Below, piece by piece: positions 48,451 to 60,509 of a stretch of DNA of 64,000 bases; position 1 is the stretch's first letter, and each line of letters opens with the position of its first letter. The position numbers and the translations under genes are program-made. Origin of the DNA: Bombyx mori (Eukaryota; Arthropoda; Insecta; Lepidoptera; Bombycidae); NCBI RefSeq assembly GCF_030269925.1, contig NC_085116.1, forward strand, positions 11,470,001 through 11,534,000. The letters run 5' to 3'. The notes below the pieces were generated by a model that made no database searches, was not told where the DNA came from, and saw nothing but the letters and a program-made list of their open reading frames with translations.

Positions 48451-50424
48451 TCTTCGCCTCAACCTCCCGCTTCTTTTATTAAAATGACGAACGCAGCGAT
48501 AACGCAGGTGCGATCCAACAAAGAATTAATAACGATCGAGCGCGATTCGCAGATGCTCGGTCTATAGAATTTATGAATTCAAATAAAATGTATTGATTTC
48601 AATTCTTGTAGACTTTATTGTTGGACTTTGATTTAATTAAGGAAGTAGTTCATCGATTTGATTTCAAAACTTTCATTAGCGCTTTCGTGCTCACGGAATC
48701 CTTTTCTTACGCAGTGATTATTTATCTTCTCCATTGTTACGAGAAGTGACGTGGACGAATTTCACGAAAATACCCCATTTATCTGGAGCGAGCACACAAA
48801 GGCAACATGAAACCCGAAACTTTTTACGTGGTCAGTGACAATGCCATTTCTCTCTTTTCTCTTAACGTTTAATTCCTATATTTTACTTTCGTTGTACCTC
48901 GCTCGTCATTCTGATGGCAAAACTATGATTCATTATACTATTTTTTTTATTATTAATCTAGGAATTCGCAACTGAAATTTCATATTTGCTCAGCCATTTC
49001 GCCCGCAGATAACTTTACCCGACGGCCGACGTTGCTTACTTCCTACTTTATTCGCTTTACAGACCCGCATAAATAAAGGGGAAATTGGTTTGCCGACACG
49101 CAACTACACGATTCACTATCTGCCTCAAATCTTAGGCTCAGAACAACGCTTCACTCAACGGTTTACGATTCTAGCCCTCCTATTTTATGTAGCTAATCGA
49201 AGCGACCTACCAAAACCACTAGTTCACGGAAACGATTTTATTGCGAAAGGAATAGCAAGGAACCGATTTACTTGTTATACAGCGCCGACCTTACAATGCT
49301 TAAAGAAAATACGGTCATCGACGAAACTCGACTTAACCCTTATTTGCCTTTGGGGTGTTACTATCTCTGCTTCGATTTCGACGCAAAGCCACCCGCTCGC
49401 GCGTGAAATACAAAATGTGTCCTACTTTCGACATACATTTTTTTCTGTTTCTTTTGTTATCATATTATAATGATGAAATATAGAAACCAAACTATTAACA
49501 AAATGTAGAAATATTACAATACATTTACAAGTTTTGATGCTAAGTTTGTAGCAAACCTAAAGAACAGAATCCCGTCAAAGTTTAAGTAGAAGTGACGTTG
49601 ATCCCGTGTCAAAAATATCTATGACGGTAACATATGCCCGTATCAACACGTGTGGACGTGAAAAGAACGATATCAAAAGTTTTGTACGGGATACGAGGGT
49701 GTATCTGCCGGTATACATGTATGTCAGCATAATCGTGGCGCCACCTTCTGTTTGTGGAGCGGCCCGCTAATGCTATTTGCCGGCTTGGGTGGACACGTCA
49801 CGTCAGACGTGTGTGTCTTAATCGTTAGCAGACAGAAACACGTTCCTACCGTTGCTTTGTTTGGTTTGTCACCTTAAACGTTAACTTTAGTAGCTTCGAT
49901 GATTATGTTAAGAGTAACTTGGTCTGCATATTAAACATTAGAGACTAGAGCGCAGCCATTGGAAGTTCACGGAAAATCTAAATGGTACAAAATCAAATTA
50001 ACAGAACTCAATAGCCTTTTAGAGAACATTTTAAGGGTATTTATGATATAGGCGAGTACAAAAGCGAGATCGACAATAGCTCGTACCGTGCCACGCACAA
50101 TATTTGATAGGTGTTGTCAAGCACTGATTGACGCCCCTTTTGATAAAAACTTTATTCAAATTCTGCTTTAATTAAAACTGTATCAAAAGATTGGAATTTC
50201 AAGTCCTGATAACTTGAAATGGGTTAAATTCAAGAAGTTTTCGGACTTAATGTCTGAGGTTTTAAGTTGTGTTCCGATACAACTTGATAGCGGGTTGTAA
50301 TTAATCGTAAAGCCAAAAGCCAAGCAAAGTTTTTGACTAACTTTTGTTTGATAAATCCTTTGACATTTCAATAAGATCCTGAAATTTAGGTATGTGGTTT
50401 AAAATATTCGTTTACTTGTTCCAG
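48451..50424. other. Unique intron sequence next to the exon
   Basis: A 126-codon frame at 49090-49470 lacks domains and a credible context. No repeats in the last 2 kb before the exon. Confidence 0.4.
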
Positions 50425-50507
50425 GTTTTGGCTTCGTCACATTTCAAAGCGAAGACATAGTAGATAAGGTGTGCGAAATACACTTCCACGAAATCAACAA
50501 CAAAATG
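50425..50507 (+). CDS. Rbp6: Internal exon of Musashi-family RNA-binding protein (Rbp6-like), second RRM
   Basis: This 83-nt exon encodes 27 whole codons plus two bases of a split codon. The peptide contains GFGFVTF, the RNP1 core of an RRM (the first G codon is split by the upstream intron), followed by an acidic patch and [12 protein letters not shown], a signature of the second RRM of Musashi/Rbp6 proteins. RNP1 aromatics stack on RNA bases, and the family binds mRNA 3' UTRs to control translation. The splice acceptor is a T-rich run ending in CCAG at 50421-50424, and the donor is GTGAGT at 50508-50513. The exon starts in phase 1 and ends in phase 0, so the next exon should begin with the V of the family's VECKKAQPKE. 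The QSED and DKV residues resemble Rbp6 more than Musashi proper, from memory. No frameshift or stop is present. The gene runs on the + strand. Family call is confident; the exact paralogue is less so. Confidence 0.9.
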
Positions 50508-50761
50508 GTGAGTGAATTTATATTTCATACATGCTCTAAGTAAAATGGGCAGACAGAATAGTTACCAAAACTCAAAGACAACACAACGCTATCTAGCGCT
50601 GCTAACTTTGAGAAATAAGATTAAGCTCTCAATACCAATAACACGACGGTCATAAAACAAGACCTGACTGAGACTGCACCCATCGATGAGGAGTTACAAA
50701 ACATTCCGTATTACGAGTAATTAAGATAGGTATTATGAGTTTAAGGTTTAAGAACTTAAGC

Positions 50762-50855
50762 AGGAAAATAGACAAAGATACCGATATTACGGACAGGACA
50801 GCATAGGTAGGAAAATAAGTCAAGGATACCGATGTTACGGACGGGTGGTAGGGAA
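50762..50855 (+). repeat. 47-bp imperfect tandem duplication
   Basis: Units begin AGGAAAATA at 50762 and 50809 and share GATACCGAT.TTACGGAC. They lie 250 bp after the Rbp6 exon. Confidence 0.75.
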
Positions 50856-51098
50856 TTAGTAGGAATAATTCGAGCAGTCCGGGGATGCATATTTTCGTGG
50901 CCCGATAAATATTAATTATTTAATCATAAAAATTAATTTCTAATAGACTTTAACCTGTAATCCCTCAGGCTACATCTATGGCTGTGGTCCTTTTGTGAAC
51001 GTCTTCATTCTAGTTTCACACAGGGAAGCACCGACCACAGCTTTCTTTCTCCATTTTTCTTTAGGTCACTTTGAGCCTTCTGATAAGGCCTATTGTAA

Positions 51099-51599
51099 AT
51101 GACCATATTTCATAGGGAAACCGGATTTAAGTACCTGGGGCATTGGGTCACAGATAGCATGTCTGATGTATTGGACATTAAGAGGGAGCGTAGGGCTTTG
51201 GCTGTGAGAGCTAACATGCTCGCCCGCAAATTCGCACGGTGTAAGGATGAAGTCAAACACACACTATTTAGGGCATATTGTCAGTGCTTTTACACCTGCA
51301 GTCTGTAGATTGAGTACACTCAAAAGGCGTTTGGAGCCCTGCGCGTCCAATATAACAACGGCTTCAGGGCACTGATGGAGCTGTCTCAGTACTGTAGCGC
51401 GTCGACGATGTTCTCGAAGGCTCACATAGATGGCTTTTACGCGATCATTCGTAAGCGCGTGGCCTCCGCGTCGCGCCGGCTCCGGAACAGCCCGAAGAGC
51501 CTCCTGGCCGCGATAGGGAGTCGCTATTGCTGCCCTATACTGAGGGACTGGAATGAAGTCCATGTTGGCTCAAGACCAGCCATGGTCAATGTAAAATAA
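51099..51599 (+). pseudogene. LINE ORF C-terminus with one in-frame TAG
   Basis: The frame reads FKYLGHWVTDSMSDVLDIKR and RANMLARKFARC, then LFRAYCQCFYTCSL, stops at TAG (51306-51308), and resumes in the same frame with ALRVQYNNGFRALMEL and YCSASTMFSKAHIDGFYAII to a TAA at 51597. Related LINEs have W where the TAG lies (TGG to TAG), from memory. One nonsense change in about 165 codons implies a fairly young insertion. Confidence 0.82.
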
Positions 51600-51680
51600 C
51601 TAAATGTACTTTTTTCGTATTACAAATACTTCATATGGAATTTAATTCTGAAATAAAAATTTATTATTATTATAATTTTA
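51100..51680 (+). mobile_element. 5'-truncated LINE 3' end (jockey/CR1-like), (TTA)n tail
   Basis: It encodes the end of a non-LTR reverse-transcriptase ORF, then a short UTR and a TTATTATTATTAT tail. It inserted in sense orientation about 0.6 kb downstream of the Rbp6 exon. No target duplication was identified. The clade assignment is by memory. Confidence 0.8.
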
Positions 51681-52564
51681 AATAGTCAAATTTTCGATCG
51701 ACCTCTCAAAGGAACAATAAAATGTGATTAAAGCAAACAACATTTTTTTTTATTAAAAATGTTTCTATCAAAATATTCTAATGAAACCAAAAACCATCAC
51801 ATTCATTAACCCTAAAACCGAATCACGAATCAACTTGCACAATCTCAACATTGTCGGTCAGATATCAATTAGGAACGAAAGAGAAGGCTGGCAGAGTTCC
51901 AAACAGAGCCAATAAAACACCACTAAAGCTGCCTTTTACTGTGTTTAGATTTTTCCCCGCTACGAAAGGGGGTGGCTGTCAAGTGACAAGGGTATTCGAG
52001 ATGTAACCACTAACTTTCTCGACGGATTAAATGGATAGATAATGCTTATACTAGTTTACGTTCTTGTCTTGATAAATCGGTTCTAGGTTTGCAGTTATTA
52101 TCTTGCAGTGATTTTAATGGCTAATGTGGATATATTTTTTAATACAAGTACTTTGTGAAAATTTTCGATACGGTTTATTATTAAAATTTGATTCTAAAAT
52201 ACAAATGAAAAATCTCAAATCAATCGTTGCTTAACTATAATTTTACTAGTTTCCGATCTATTACAATGGCGCTCACTATAAAATAAAATTTGATATATAA
52301 TATAATAATATGACGATAGCTTTTAAATTATGTTTTTGACGGCTACAAGCTACCAAGGTTTTCCGGTACTATTGCAACCGCAAACAATACGAGACCTTAA
52401 AAAGTGGACTTAACCAGGAATCTTAAACATATTTCATAAATATTTTTGTACTGTCATATTTCAGACTCCTAGTGGGAACCGAACTCCGACAATGTAGTAC
52501 AACAGCTAGGGAACCAGATTAACGAGGCGATGCATAGCTTATAGTGATGTTATGGCGTATTCTA
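51681..52564. other. Unique AT-rich sequence, nothing recognised
   Basis: No repeat or exon seen. Confidence 0.4.
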
Positions 52565-52775
52565 AGCCTACACGAGTAGGTACCATCATCCGTCCATTTG
52601 CCGCGAAACTGTCATGGGTTCCGGTTTGAAGGTTGAGACAACCATTATACAATACAATTCAGAATTCGACCTAATATCTCAAAGTGGGTAATGGCATTCA
52701 CGTTATGGGCTCCGGTAACAATTTAGCATCAGATGGTCTCTGACCTCAACTTCCCGTATAAGCGATAAACAATAA
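52565..52775 (+). mobile_element. Bm1 SINE, strongly eroded
   Basis: CACGAGTAGGTACCATCATC, GGGTTCCGGTTTGAAGG, CTAATATCTCAAAGTGGGT and GGGCTCCGGTAACAATTTAG keep Bm1 order with many changes. Confidence 0.8.
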
Positions 52776-54115
52776 ATCATGAAACCTTCTTAGCGTATAA
52801 CTGTGTACAATAAAAGCGTAATAGATCCTGTGCTTTGTGGTGTTAACCCATCCTTTATTTATCCATTACTAGTCACCATTTACAAGGACCATTACAATCA
52901 TGTGAAGCTATAAACTTTGCCCTCGATTAACTTGTAAACCATGACACGCACATGTCCAGTGTCTCATAAATCCACTAATTCTATTTATTATTCAATTTTG
53001 ATGGAATTCTTTAATTGTTTTATAAATAGAAAAGTTATATGGTATTCCTGTACTTATTACACCTTTAATAACCGTTATTTTATTAATTTAAGGAGATAAG
53101 CTCGACAAAATGTTGTATAATACGACAAAACCATGCATGTCACCCTTTACACTCGACTCGTCAAGTCACAACATCAGCGTCCCGCCAAAAGTTTTACCGT
53201 CATTATCATTCATCTCCGTTGAAAGGAGCGGGAACGAACACCCTTTCCGGCGTCGATGCGTATTCCCTTATTATTAATGCTTGTTTTTTGTGTCTTACCC
53301 CATTGTTTCGCGTCTAATGGTCGTACGAAATTCACGGCATGTGTCGGGCGGAATCACGGGGGCGATACTCGTCCTGAGCGGAGCAAACAACGAACAAAGA
53401 CATCAAACAAATGGGTAGTGTTTTAGAGTAATTACGGTTCGCTTCCGTGCGAACGAGAGGTGAACTCTCTTCTGGCGCGCGCGTTACACATACCTGTCAG
53501 AGAATCGGACGAACCAGACCTCTATCGCTTATTATTTCTCCCCTACTCCGTTGCGTGTCTGGGAAAATGATCAATGTAATGACAAACTCCTGTTCCGCTC
53601 AGAGTCGTAAACAACAAAACTTAATACGGACAAAAAGTAAAAACATTGTTTCTTTTATGTTTTTCCGACACTTCCCCGTGAATTAGCGTACCATTCTCTG
53701 GTTATATTGCCTGTACGTGACTCGAAAACGAATCGGATCATTAAAATTTTGCCTTAGTAAATCGTAAACACATGCGATAGTTATGTTTACATACGCAATA
53801 AAGAAGACAGAGGCGTCACGTCACCGCCGACGTTTACATCGCGAGTAGCTACCATCGTAAATTTAATATGTCATCTTCTATATTAAAATGGTCGTTAAGA
53901 TAATAGCTACTCCGCCTTCCCGCATGACACCAGTAGGGTGACGATATGACGATATGCATAAACCAAATAAAAATATAAGGGATCATCGACATAAAATGTA
54001 TGATCGAAAAAGCTACTCAATGATACACAGCTAATTATTAAAAGAACTGACAAACTATGCCTCATAACAGATACAACAGGTACAATCGATTACAGAATTC
54101 ATTGAAATTTCGTTA
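52776..54115. other. Unique sequence, nothing recognised
   Basis: 53150-53560 is somewhat GC-richer (CTTCTGGCGCGCGCGTTACA). No gene supported. Confidence 0.35.
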
Positions 54116-54266
54116 ACTGGCGGTAGGACGTCTTGTGAGTTCGCACGGGTAGGTACCCCCGCCCTGCCTATTTCTACCATTAAGCAGTAATGGGTTTCTG
54201 TTCGAAGGATGGTTCAGCCGTTGTACTTTAAAACTGAAACATTAGAACACATATCTCAAGGTGTGT
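54116..54266 (+). mobile_element. Bm1 SINE fragment
   Basis: CTGGCGGTAGGACGTCTTG through ATATCTCAAGGTGTG, where it is cut by the next element. Older than its neighbour by divergence. Confidence 0.88.
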
Positions 54267-54597
54267 GTACCGCGTTCATACCGATTCATCTTTATTGGGC
54301 TAAGAAGGATCATTATTCGAACGCATAGTTTAAAGTACGCATTGTTTTTTAGTTACTGGTGGCAGGACCTCTAGTGGGTCCGCGCGGGTAAGTACCACCG
54401 CCCTGCCTATTTCTGCCGTGAAGCAGTAATGCGTTTCGGTTTGAAGGGCGGGGCAGCCGTTGTAACCATACTGAGACCTTAGATCTTATATCTCAAGGTG
54501 GGTGGCCGCTTTTACGTTATAAATGCTAACGAGCTCCGGTTACCACTTAATACTAGGTGGGTCGTGAGCTCGTCCACCCTATTAAGAAATTAAACAA
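54267..54597 (+). mobile_element. Bm1 SINE with alternative 5' head
   Basis: In place of the tRNA-like head and linker it starts GTACCGCGTTCATACC, then ATTGGGCTAAGAAG, TTCGAACGCATAGTTTAAAG and TTTTTTAGTTACTGGTGGCA, joining the normal body. The same head occurs at 61275. Confidence 0.88.
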
Positions 54598-55096
54598 AAC
54601 TATATAGTATTTATTACCTTATCATTGTAACAAAGACAACGTCTTATGAGTTCTCGTCAAACTTTAACACATCTAAAGCGACAAAAATCTTTGAACATAA
54701 TCAGAGTACTAATGAGGAGCTCAAAGCGTCTTCATTGTGCTTAAAATGATTACGTAATTATTAACGCCGCGAGACAGGAAGACTGGATGGTGTTGCACTT
54801 TGAAACATAAATACGGGTCTCCATTAAAACGTTCACTACAAATTTCTCGTCACTCCATTACGTCCTTACACATTACAGCCTTCATTGTTTCCGCTTAGCA
54901 TGAATTTTAGCAACAAAGCACTGGCATGCCTCAAAATGGGTAAATAATGTGAAGTTAAAGAAATTGCGTCAACACCGTGGATTAATGAGTGAAAATCTAA
55001 CAGTTTGGAATCAAAGAAGCATGTGCTGTCGTCATAAGATAAGAATCACTGATTTTTCAAATAGTACTCAAGTACCCGTATTTGGGATTGTAGTTA
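54598..55096. other. Unique sequence, nothing recognised
   Basis: No ORF or repeat supported. Confidence 0.4.
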
Positions 55097-55262
55097 GCCC
55101 GCACAGGTTTTAACCTGTAATTGTTTTGCTGCGGAGCAGTTGTGGGTTCCTTTCGAACACTTGGCAACAACGCAGTTCAGACTACGATTTTAAATATCAA
55201 AATGGGTGGCGATATTCGCGTTGTATTGTCTATAGGCTCAACTAAACTTAATGCAATAAAAA
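55097..55262 (+). mobile_element. Very old Bm1 remnant
   Basis: TAGCCCGCACAGG, GCTGCGGAGCAGTTGTGGGT, AATATCAAAATGGGTGGCG and GTCTATAGGCTCAACTAAAC follow Bm1 order at low identity. Confidence 0.6.
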
Positions 55263-55349
55263 ACAATTTAAGGCTAAGCCTGCCTCCATTTACAACAACC
55301 TTTCGTTTATTTCTCTCAGGCATGGCTGTTACAGATTTTACGTAGTGTC

Positions 55350-55663
55350 TACTCCTTCTTCTTCTTAGTCGAATACTTCATTGCTGAAGGTCGTGTCCCT
55401 GAAAGCCCTTCGTGGCTCTTTGTACCATCAGCTTCCATTTGCTTCGGTTTTCGGCTTCTCTCAGGGCGTTCGCAACAGAGAGTCCAGTGATCTGATCCGA
55501 CCAACGGTTTGGTGGCCGGCCGACGGGTCTTTTCCCTTCTACCTTGCCCACCACAATCAATCTTTCAAGGTTGTCTGGTGGCCGCCGAGCAATGTGACCA
55601 AAGTAACCAAGAACCTTCTGGTAGCAAATCGTCGACAGTCTCGTTTCTATACGTAGTGTCAAA
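55350..55663 (-). mobile_element. RTE-like LINE C-terminal fragment with 3' stem-loop
   Basis: The minus frame (55662-55378) reads GYFGHIARRPPDNLERL, VVGKVEGKRPVGRPPNRW and SDQITG, a close relative of the 46996-47585 copy. Its 3' end has CACGAC, the hairpin CTTCA-GCAA-TGAAG (55376-55389), TATT, then CGACTAAGAAGAAGAA. Truncated at its 5' end. Confidence 0.87.
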
Positions 55664-56199
55664 CCTTGAGAAATAAGGCTAAAGTCCCGATTGCAAAGAA
55701 ATAAAACACATCTTACATTTCAAACAAGAAAATACTCGTCGCCATAGTCGAACCATAAGATAGACCACGTTACTCAACATTTAGTTGCTTAAAATGAAAC
55801 CTACTCCCGGCGTAGCATTGGCTCGAAATATTTATATTTAAAGTTCGCGCATAAAACACGCATCGGCATCCATCATTCCTGAGTTACAAGTTCGAAGACT
55901 GTACACGAGTTCTGCGAATACGCGACTTTTACGACACAAGCAGCGAACAAAACCCAAGCCTGCTCGGGTTCGAGTTTTGTTCGACGAGAGTCACTTTTTA
56001 TCGAACGTTTCACTAATGGCGCGCCAAAACAACGTAAAGAAAATGGTTGGACGGGATTGGAAATCCCAATTTTGTACTTCCCATGTTTTTAAGCTATTGC
56101 ATAGATTTTGTCGCGGACCTTGAGCGCGGCTTGAGAGCGGAATCATGAAATTTCGTAACGAAAAAAACCTTACACCCCTCACTCCGCCTACCATGTAGC

Positions 56200-56345
56200 T
56201 CGCGATCAACACATTCACACGTTGCGTTTGTGTAGTGTTTGTAAATAAGCGCGTGGCGTGACGTCACACTGCATGCGCATCACAAAAAGTCTGCCTATCT
56301 CTCTCTCTCGCGCGGTCTAGCTTATGAGTGTGAAGGGGACAGTTA
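56200..56345. promoter_or_regulatory. CRE-bearing block followed by CT repeat
   Basis: GTGACGTCAC at 56258-56267 sits in GTGACGTCACACTGC, shared exactly with 24860-24874. It is followed by GCATGCGCATCAC and a (TC)n run into CGCGCGG. CRE plus pyrimidine run and CG-rich sequence resembles a promoter-proximal region; no start site is shown. Confidence 0.3.
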
Positions 56346-58599
56346 AAGTTTTGCTTTTATTAATGTTTAATATAGCGTGGTCTTGTTTTATTATTGTTTT
56401 AATATTAAATTATGACTGTCTAATTATAATTGCATAAGTTGATAAAAAATGCTATGCAATAGCTTTACCGCGGCAGTTCCCGAGTGCCACGCGTTTTTTT
56501 TTTCTCTAAGCACTGTTTGTTCTCCAGCCCATCATATTTCAGAGTATTATGTTAACATATTTTGGAAGTGCAAACTGTTAAAGATACAATAAAATTAACG
56601 CGTTCGCTTAAAAACAATACGCAACAACAATAGTCCAGATAATAACAATTACCTAAACGCTGCCGTAAATACGTTCGAAGTAGATACGATACATTCCTCT
56701 TACCCGATCGTGCATGAGGCAAACAAATGGTTTCCGTTTAGGAAATAACACTAAAAGTAGGCACATTTGAAACTGCCACTTAAATCTTGGGAGCCTCGAT
56801 AGCCATTTCTCTTTGCGTCTTAACAGGTCCTCGGAAGGGTCCTGGATGTATCTCCGTCGTTACTGCCACATTAAACAGAGGCCCGTACGACCCTGTACGG
56901 TTGAGTCTTTAATAGATAAGAAGATAAGAAAAGGGTTACAGTCTGCCATTACAGCGCAACTACCACAATTATATAGAAACTCCGTTGACGCCTAATAGCA
57001 TGATAACGATAATTAATTGGAGAATTAAGAAAGAGAAAATCGCTTAATATGAAATATTTAGATCAACAAAATTGAACACACTACGGTAAATCACAACAAA
57101 AACACACAGTAGAGAAGAAAATTTCGTTAACAATGAAAAACAAAAGATTCTTTCGTCAATTCTGTTCGAAATCAAGTGACGTATACAAGAATATCTAATA
57201 TAGGAGTACAGAATTCGGCCCGAGTATTTCGCGTCGAACAATCAATCACGGATTCCTCCGCACCGTGATTACCATAAACTCCCCGCTCTAGCCGGACCCG
57301 CCTAAGCTCTATCGATTTCGACGGTACCCATTTTTACGCCGTTCATATATCAACGACGACCGTCCCTTTTCATTGAAACTTACAATTGGCAAGTTGCGGC
57401 CTCGAGGATTTGACCGGGTCTTATCTAGTCCTCTCCCAAGTTTTTCGGAACGTAATGCTATATAGATTGCGAGCACTAAAACGGAAAGTTCGGTGTCGCA
57501 TTTGAGAATTGTTAGAAGTAACAAGTTCAGTTTCATTTTCGTTGTGATTCATCAGAATCTTCACTCAGCTCTTAATACTGAAATTAAGTACTTTACGTTT
57601 CTTTTCCATGAAACCCTAATGCTGTAATATAATGAAATAAAGATCTTGGATTCTCTTTCTTTAGAATCTAATAATAGTAAAATTGTGAAATATATTGTTC
57701 TAGCTTTTTAAACATAGTTAGTTGAATTTAAAAATTTATTTAAATACATTGGTAAGAAAATGTATAGCTCTATTATAGGAATAAACTATTCATCTGCCAT
57801 CTCACCAACATATAAAGCGTTCTTTTAAGATCATCCATACATATGTATGTGTGTGTATTGCACTCAGATTCAAACATAGGCTTTGATCTCAATATAGATC
57901 TAATCATTCGTTGAACATCCAGTTAATTTCCTATGTACTATAAATTTAATGGTTATAAAGGGCCGAGGTATAACGCACGCAATTTGGCGCAACTAAGTTT
58001 AGTCGAACGTAAAACGTAAATTATAGCTCAACAGGCCTTTCCGGCCATTAACGATTTCTACTTCGAACTTAAATTTGAAGCGTGAAAGAAAATTAATTAA
58101 TCACACGTGCTCCTTAATGAACCAACTGTACCTACTCCGTGTATGTGCATAATTGCTTCTGAATTCATTATGTTAGCGGAAAGTTTTCATAGTCAAGATT
58201 GTGATGATGAAAATCTTGAACGGAAATATTATACTCGATTACGTCGCAACGCTAATCTCTGTTTAAACGAAAAACAGTCGTACCGTAATGCAGTTAAAGA
58301 TTCTATTTGACTAACTAATGGAGGTCACTTAATAGCGCGATGCAGTACCAAAGGCCTCTGGAAAAAACGCGTTCAGGGAATTGGCAAAGCATAGTGTGAG
58401 GAGTCAATCGGACATGTAAAACAAAACTTACGAAGCCGATAAGTAGATAAGAAAACGTGACTTGATGGCACTTATTAAATAAAATCTTTAAGTTTTACCA
58501 AGAATAAGTCTCAAGATCAAATAACTTGTAACTAGTACTTGTTATCTATTGCGAGAGACGCGGTAATCGCATCCCCTTTAAGTTTAGTAAGAAGGCACG

Positions 58600-58790
58600 C
58601 GTAATTGAAACAGTGTCATTGCGTAGGGAGACAATAAAGTAGCGAGAGTGTTGAGGGCCCTGGCGTCATCAATAAAGGCCATACGTTAAGGCAGGCCGGT
58701 TCATTACCGGGCTCGGTGCCGGCGTCTCCACATACCCATTACGGGGGAGTTAGGAGACACGAGCGGCGATAAATAGCGGCCAAGAAACCC
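58600..58790. promoter_or_regulatory. GC-richer unique block, possible conserved element
   Basis: Contains CAGGCCGGTTCATTACCGGG and CTCGGTGCCGGCGTCTCC, with GGAGAC later as partial inverted repeat, and AT-rich homeodomain-like ATAAA sites. Composition-based suggestion only. Confidence 0.2.
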
Positions 58791-59172
58791 TGCTTTATTT
58801 CGCCTGCACACAATTTCATTTACATTAGAGGTGCTGAAGCAACTCTCCTCCTGAGACTCGTATGAAAGTCGCGTACAGATTCATGCAAAGCATGTTGCGA
58901 CACTTCAACTACGTGCCGCAGACTGTAATCTAGTCTGTAGTATCGTTGCAAAAGATAAGGCTGCTCTGTGCCAACCTACTTAATTACTACTAATTGCTGG
59001 AGCAGCTACACGTACTTTCTCATGTAATAAAGTTTCCAATGTAGTGAGTGGATTTCGAGAAAACTGACAATTCTGTCATTTCAGTTTACGACAATTTTAA
59101 AATAATATGTTTCTTTACTGAAGCCTATTTATCAACAGCCATCAGACACAGAATAAAAATATTTAATCATGA

Positions 59173-59608
59173 TTTTTTTTTATTGCCTAGATGGATGGAC
59201 AAACTCAGAGCCCACCTGATGTTAAGCGGTTATTGGAGCCCATATACATCTACAACGTAAATACGCTACCCATCTTTAGATATAAGTTGGGAGGTCTCAG
59301 TATAATTACAACGGCTGCCCCACCCTTCAAGCCGAAGCGCATTACTGCTTCACGGCAGAAATAGGCGGGGTAGTAGTACCTGCCCGGGCGGACTCACAAG
59401 AGGTCTTACCACAAGTAATTACGCAAATTATAATTTTGTGGGTTTGATTTTTATTACGCGATGCTATTCCTTCACCGTGAAAGTCAATCGTGAACATTTG
59501 TTAAGTACGTATTTCATTAGAAAAATTGGTACCCACATGCGGGATTCGAACACCGTTGCATCGCTATATACGAATGCACCGGACGCCTTATCCTTTAGGC
59601 CACGACGA
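59173..59608 (-). mobile_element. Bm1 SINE, full length with tRNA-like head
   Basis: T-run, GCCTAGATGGATGGACAAAC, body, linker and head (59528-59608). Read on the minus strand, the head has TGGCCTAAAGG, fitting the A box, and TTCGAATCCC in the B-box position. More substitutions than the 28591 copy. 59609-59831 after it is unique. Confidence 0.93.
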
Positions 59609-59831
59609 TGTTATATCGACGACGTTATATGAAACAGTAATATAAAATAGTAAGAGCTACGTACTTAAGACTGAAATTGCATACAACATTAAATGACATT
59701 GAAATGCAGTGTAAGTAAGATATTAAATGAAATGAATACAATATCTTCAACTTTAATAGAAACATTTTGTTTTACAAATTAAAAGAATCTTAATGAGATG
59801 CAACTGCAAACAGATATAAGTAGTTTAACAA

Positions 59832-60019
59832 TCTCTATATATAAAAATGAATTGCTGTTCGTTAGTCTCGCTAAAACTCGAGAACGGCTGGACCGATTTG
59901 GCTAATTTTGGTCTTGAATTATTCGTGAAAGTCCAGAGAAGGTTTAAAATTTGATGTGTCCCCTTGATGTGTCTTTTATTTATCGATTGAGTCACTACGA
60001 AGTCTGCCGGGTCAGCTAG
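59832..60019 (+). mobile_element. Non-autonomous Helitron, internally deleted
   Basis: Both ends of the AATTGCTGTTCG family are intact (A|TC and GGGTCAGCTAG|T), but the middle is reduced to 188 bp by a deletion between GGTTTAAAA and the TTTGATGTGTC region. Confidence 0.9.
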
Positions 60020-60509
60020 TTACTTAAATAAAATCGTACGCTGGTAACGCTCAGAAATTCAATACATTGTAATTTCATATGAATTTGCCGAGAATTTTTT
60101 CTAGAAGCTTTTCTGCGTACACGGAAATACTTTTATAAGGTTCGCGTCCCCGTTCTGGGCTAATATACAAATTTCATTATACTTTTCGATTGCCTAAACG
60201 GCGCGGTCACCATCTAACTGGACATTTCGGAACGTAATACTCTTTTTCCCCTACGCTCAAGTGCCTTTTTGAGCGTGATACGAATTAGTAAGGCAGCGAC
60301 TGCGGCGTTAATCGTGTTTACTTACAATTGCAAACGGTCGCTAATACAGTTGAGTACTTACCGATAACCAGGTCGGCTCCATTTGCTTTCAATTTAATTG
60401 GCGTATTTGTTTGTTCCGCTCGGTTATACAATTGCCGGCGTGATTTTGTTTCAATTAACATTCAAGTAAATTTTGGTTAGTTACGAATTTATTCGACATC
60501 GATGTAATT
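60020..60509. other. Unique sequence with an 8-bp hairpin
   Basis: ACGCTCAA (60253-60260) and TTGAGCGT (60269-60276) form a perfect stem over an 8-nt loop. Nothing else recognised. Confidence 0.4.

Larger units (their letters stand above)
1..50424 (+). other. Inferred intron sequence upstream of the Rbp6 exon
   Basis: No other convincing host exon was seen in this span on either strand. I looked for RRM1 and the first half of RRM2 (an IFVGG-type RNP2) and did not find them, so the upstream intron probably exceeds 50 kb. The span is filled with SINE, LINE and Helitron debris between unique AT-rich sequence. An unrelated nested gene with short exons could be missed by eye. That the whole span is intron is an inference. 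Confidence 0.6.
55664..59172. other. Unique sequence with two GC-richer blocks
   Basis: See 56200-56345 and 58600-58790. Otherwise short chance frames; no exon, repeat or RNA gene was recognised. Confidence 0.4.

Noticed and set aside
49090..49470. 126-codon + strand open frame near the Rbp6 exon
   Set aside because: No domain, low-complexity hydrophobic end, no splice or promoter context. Frames of this size are expected by chance in 64 kb of two-strand DNA.
55381..55656. 91-codon + strand frame
   Set aside because: Antisense shadow of the minus-strand RTE-like fragment.
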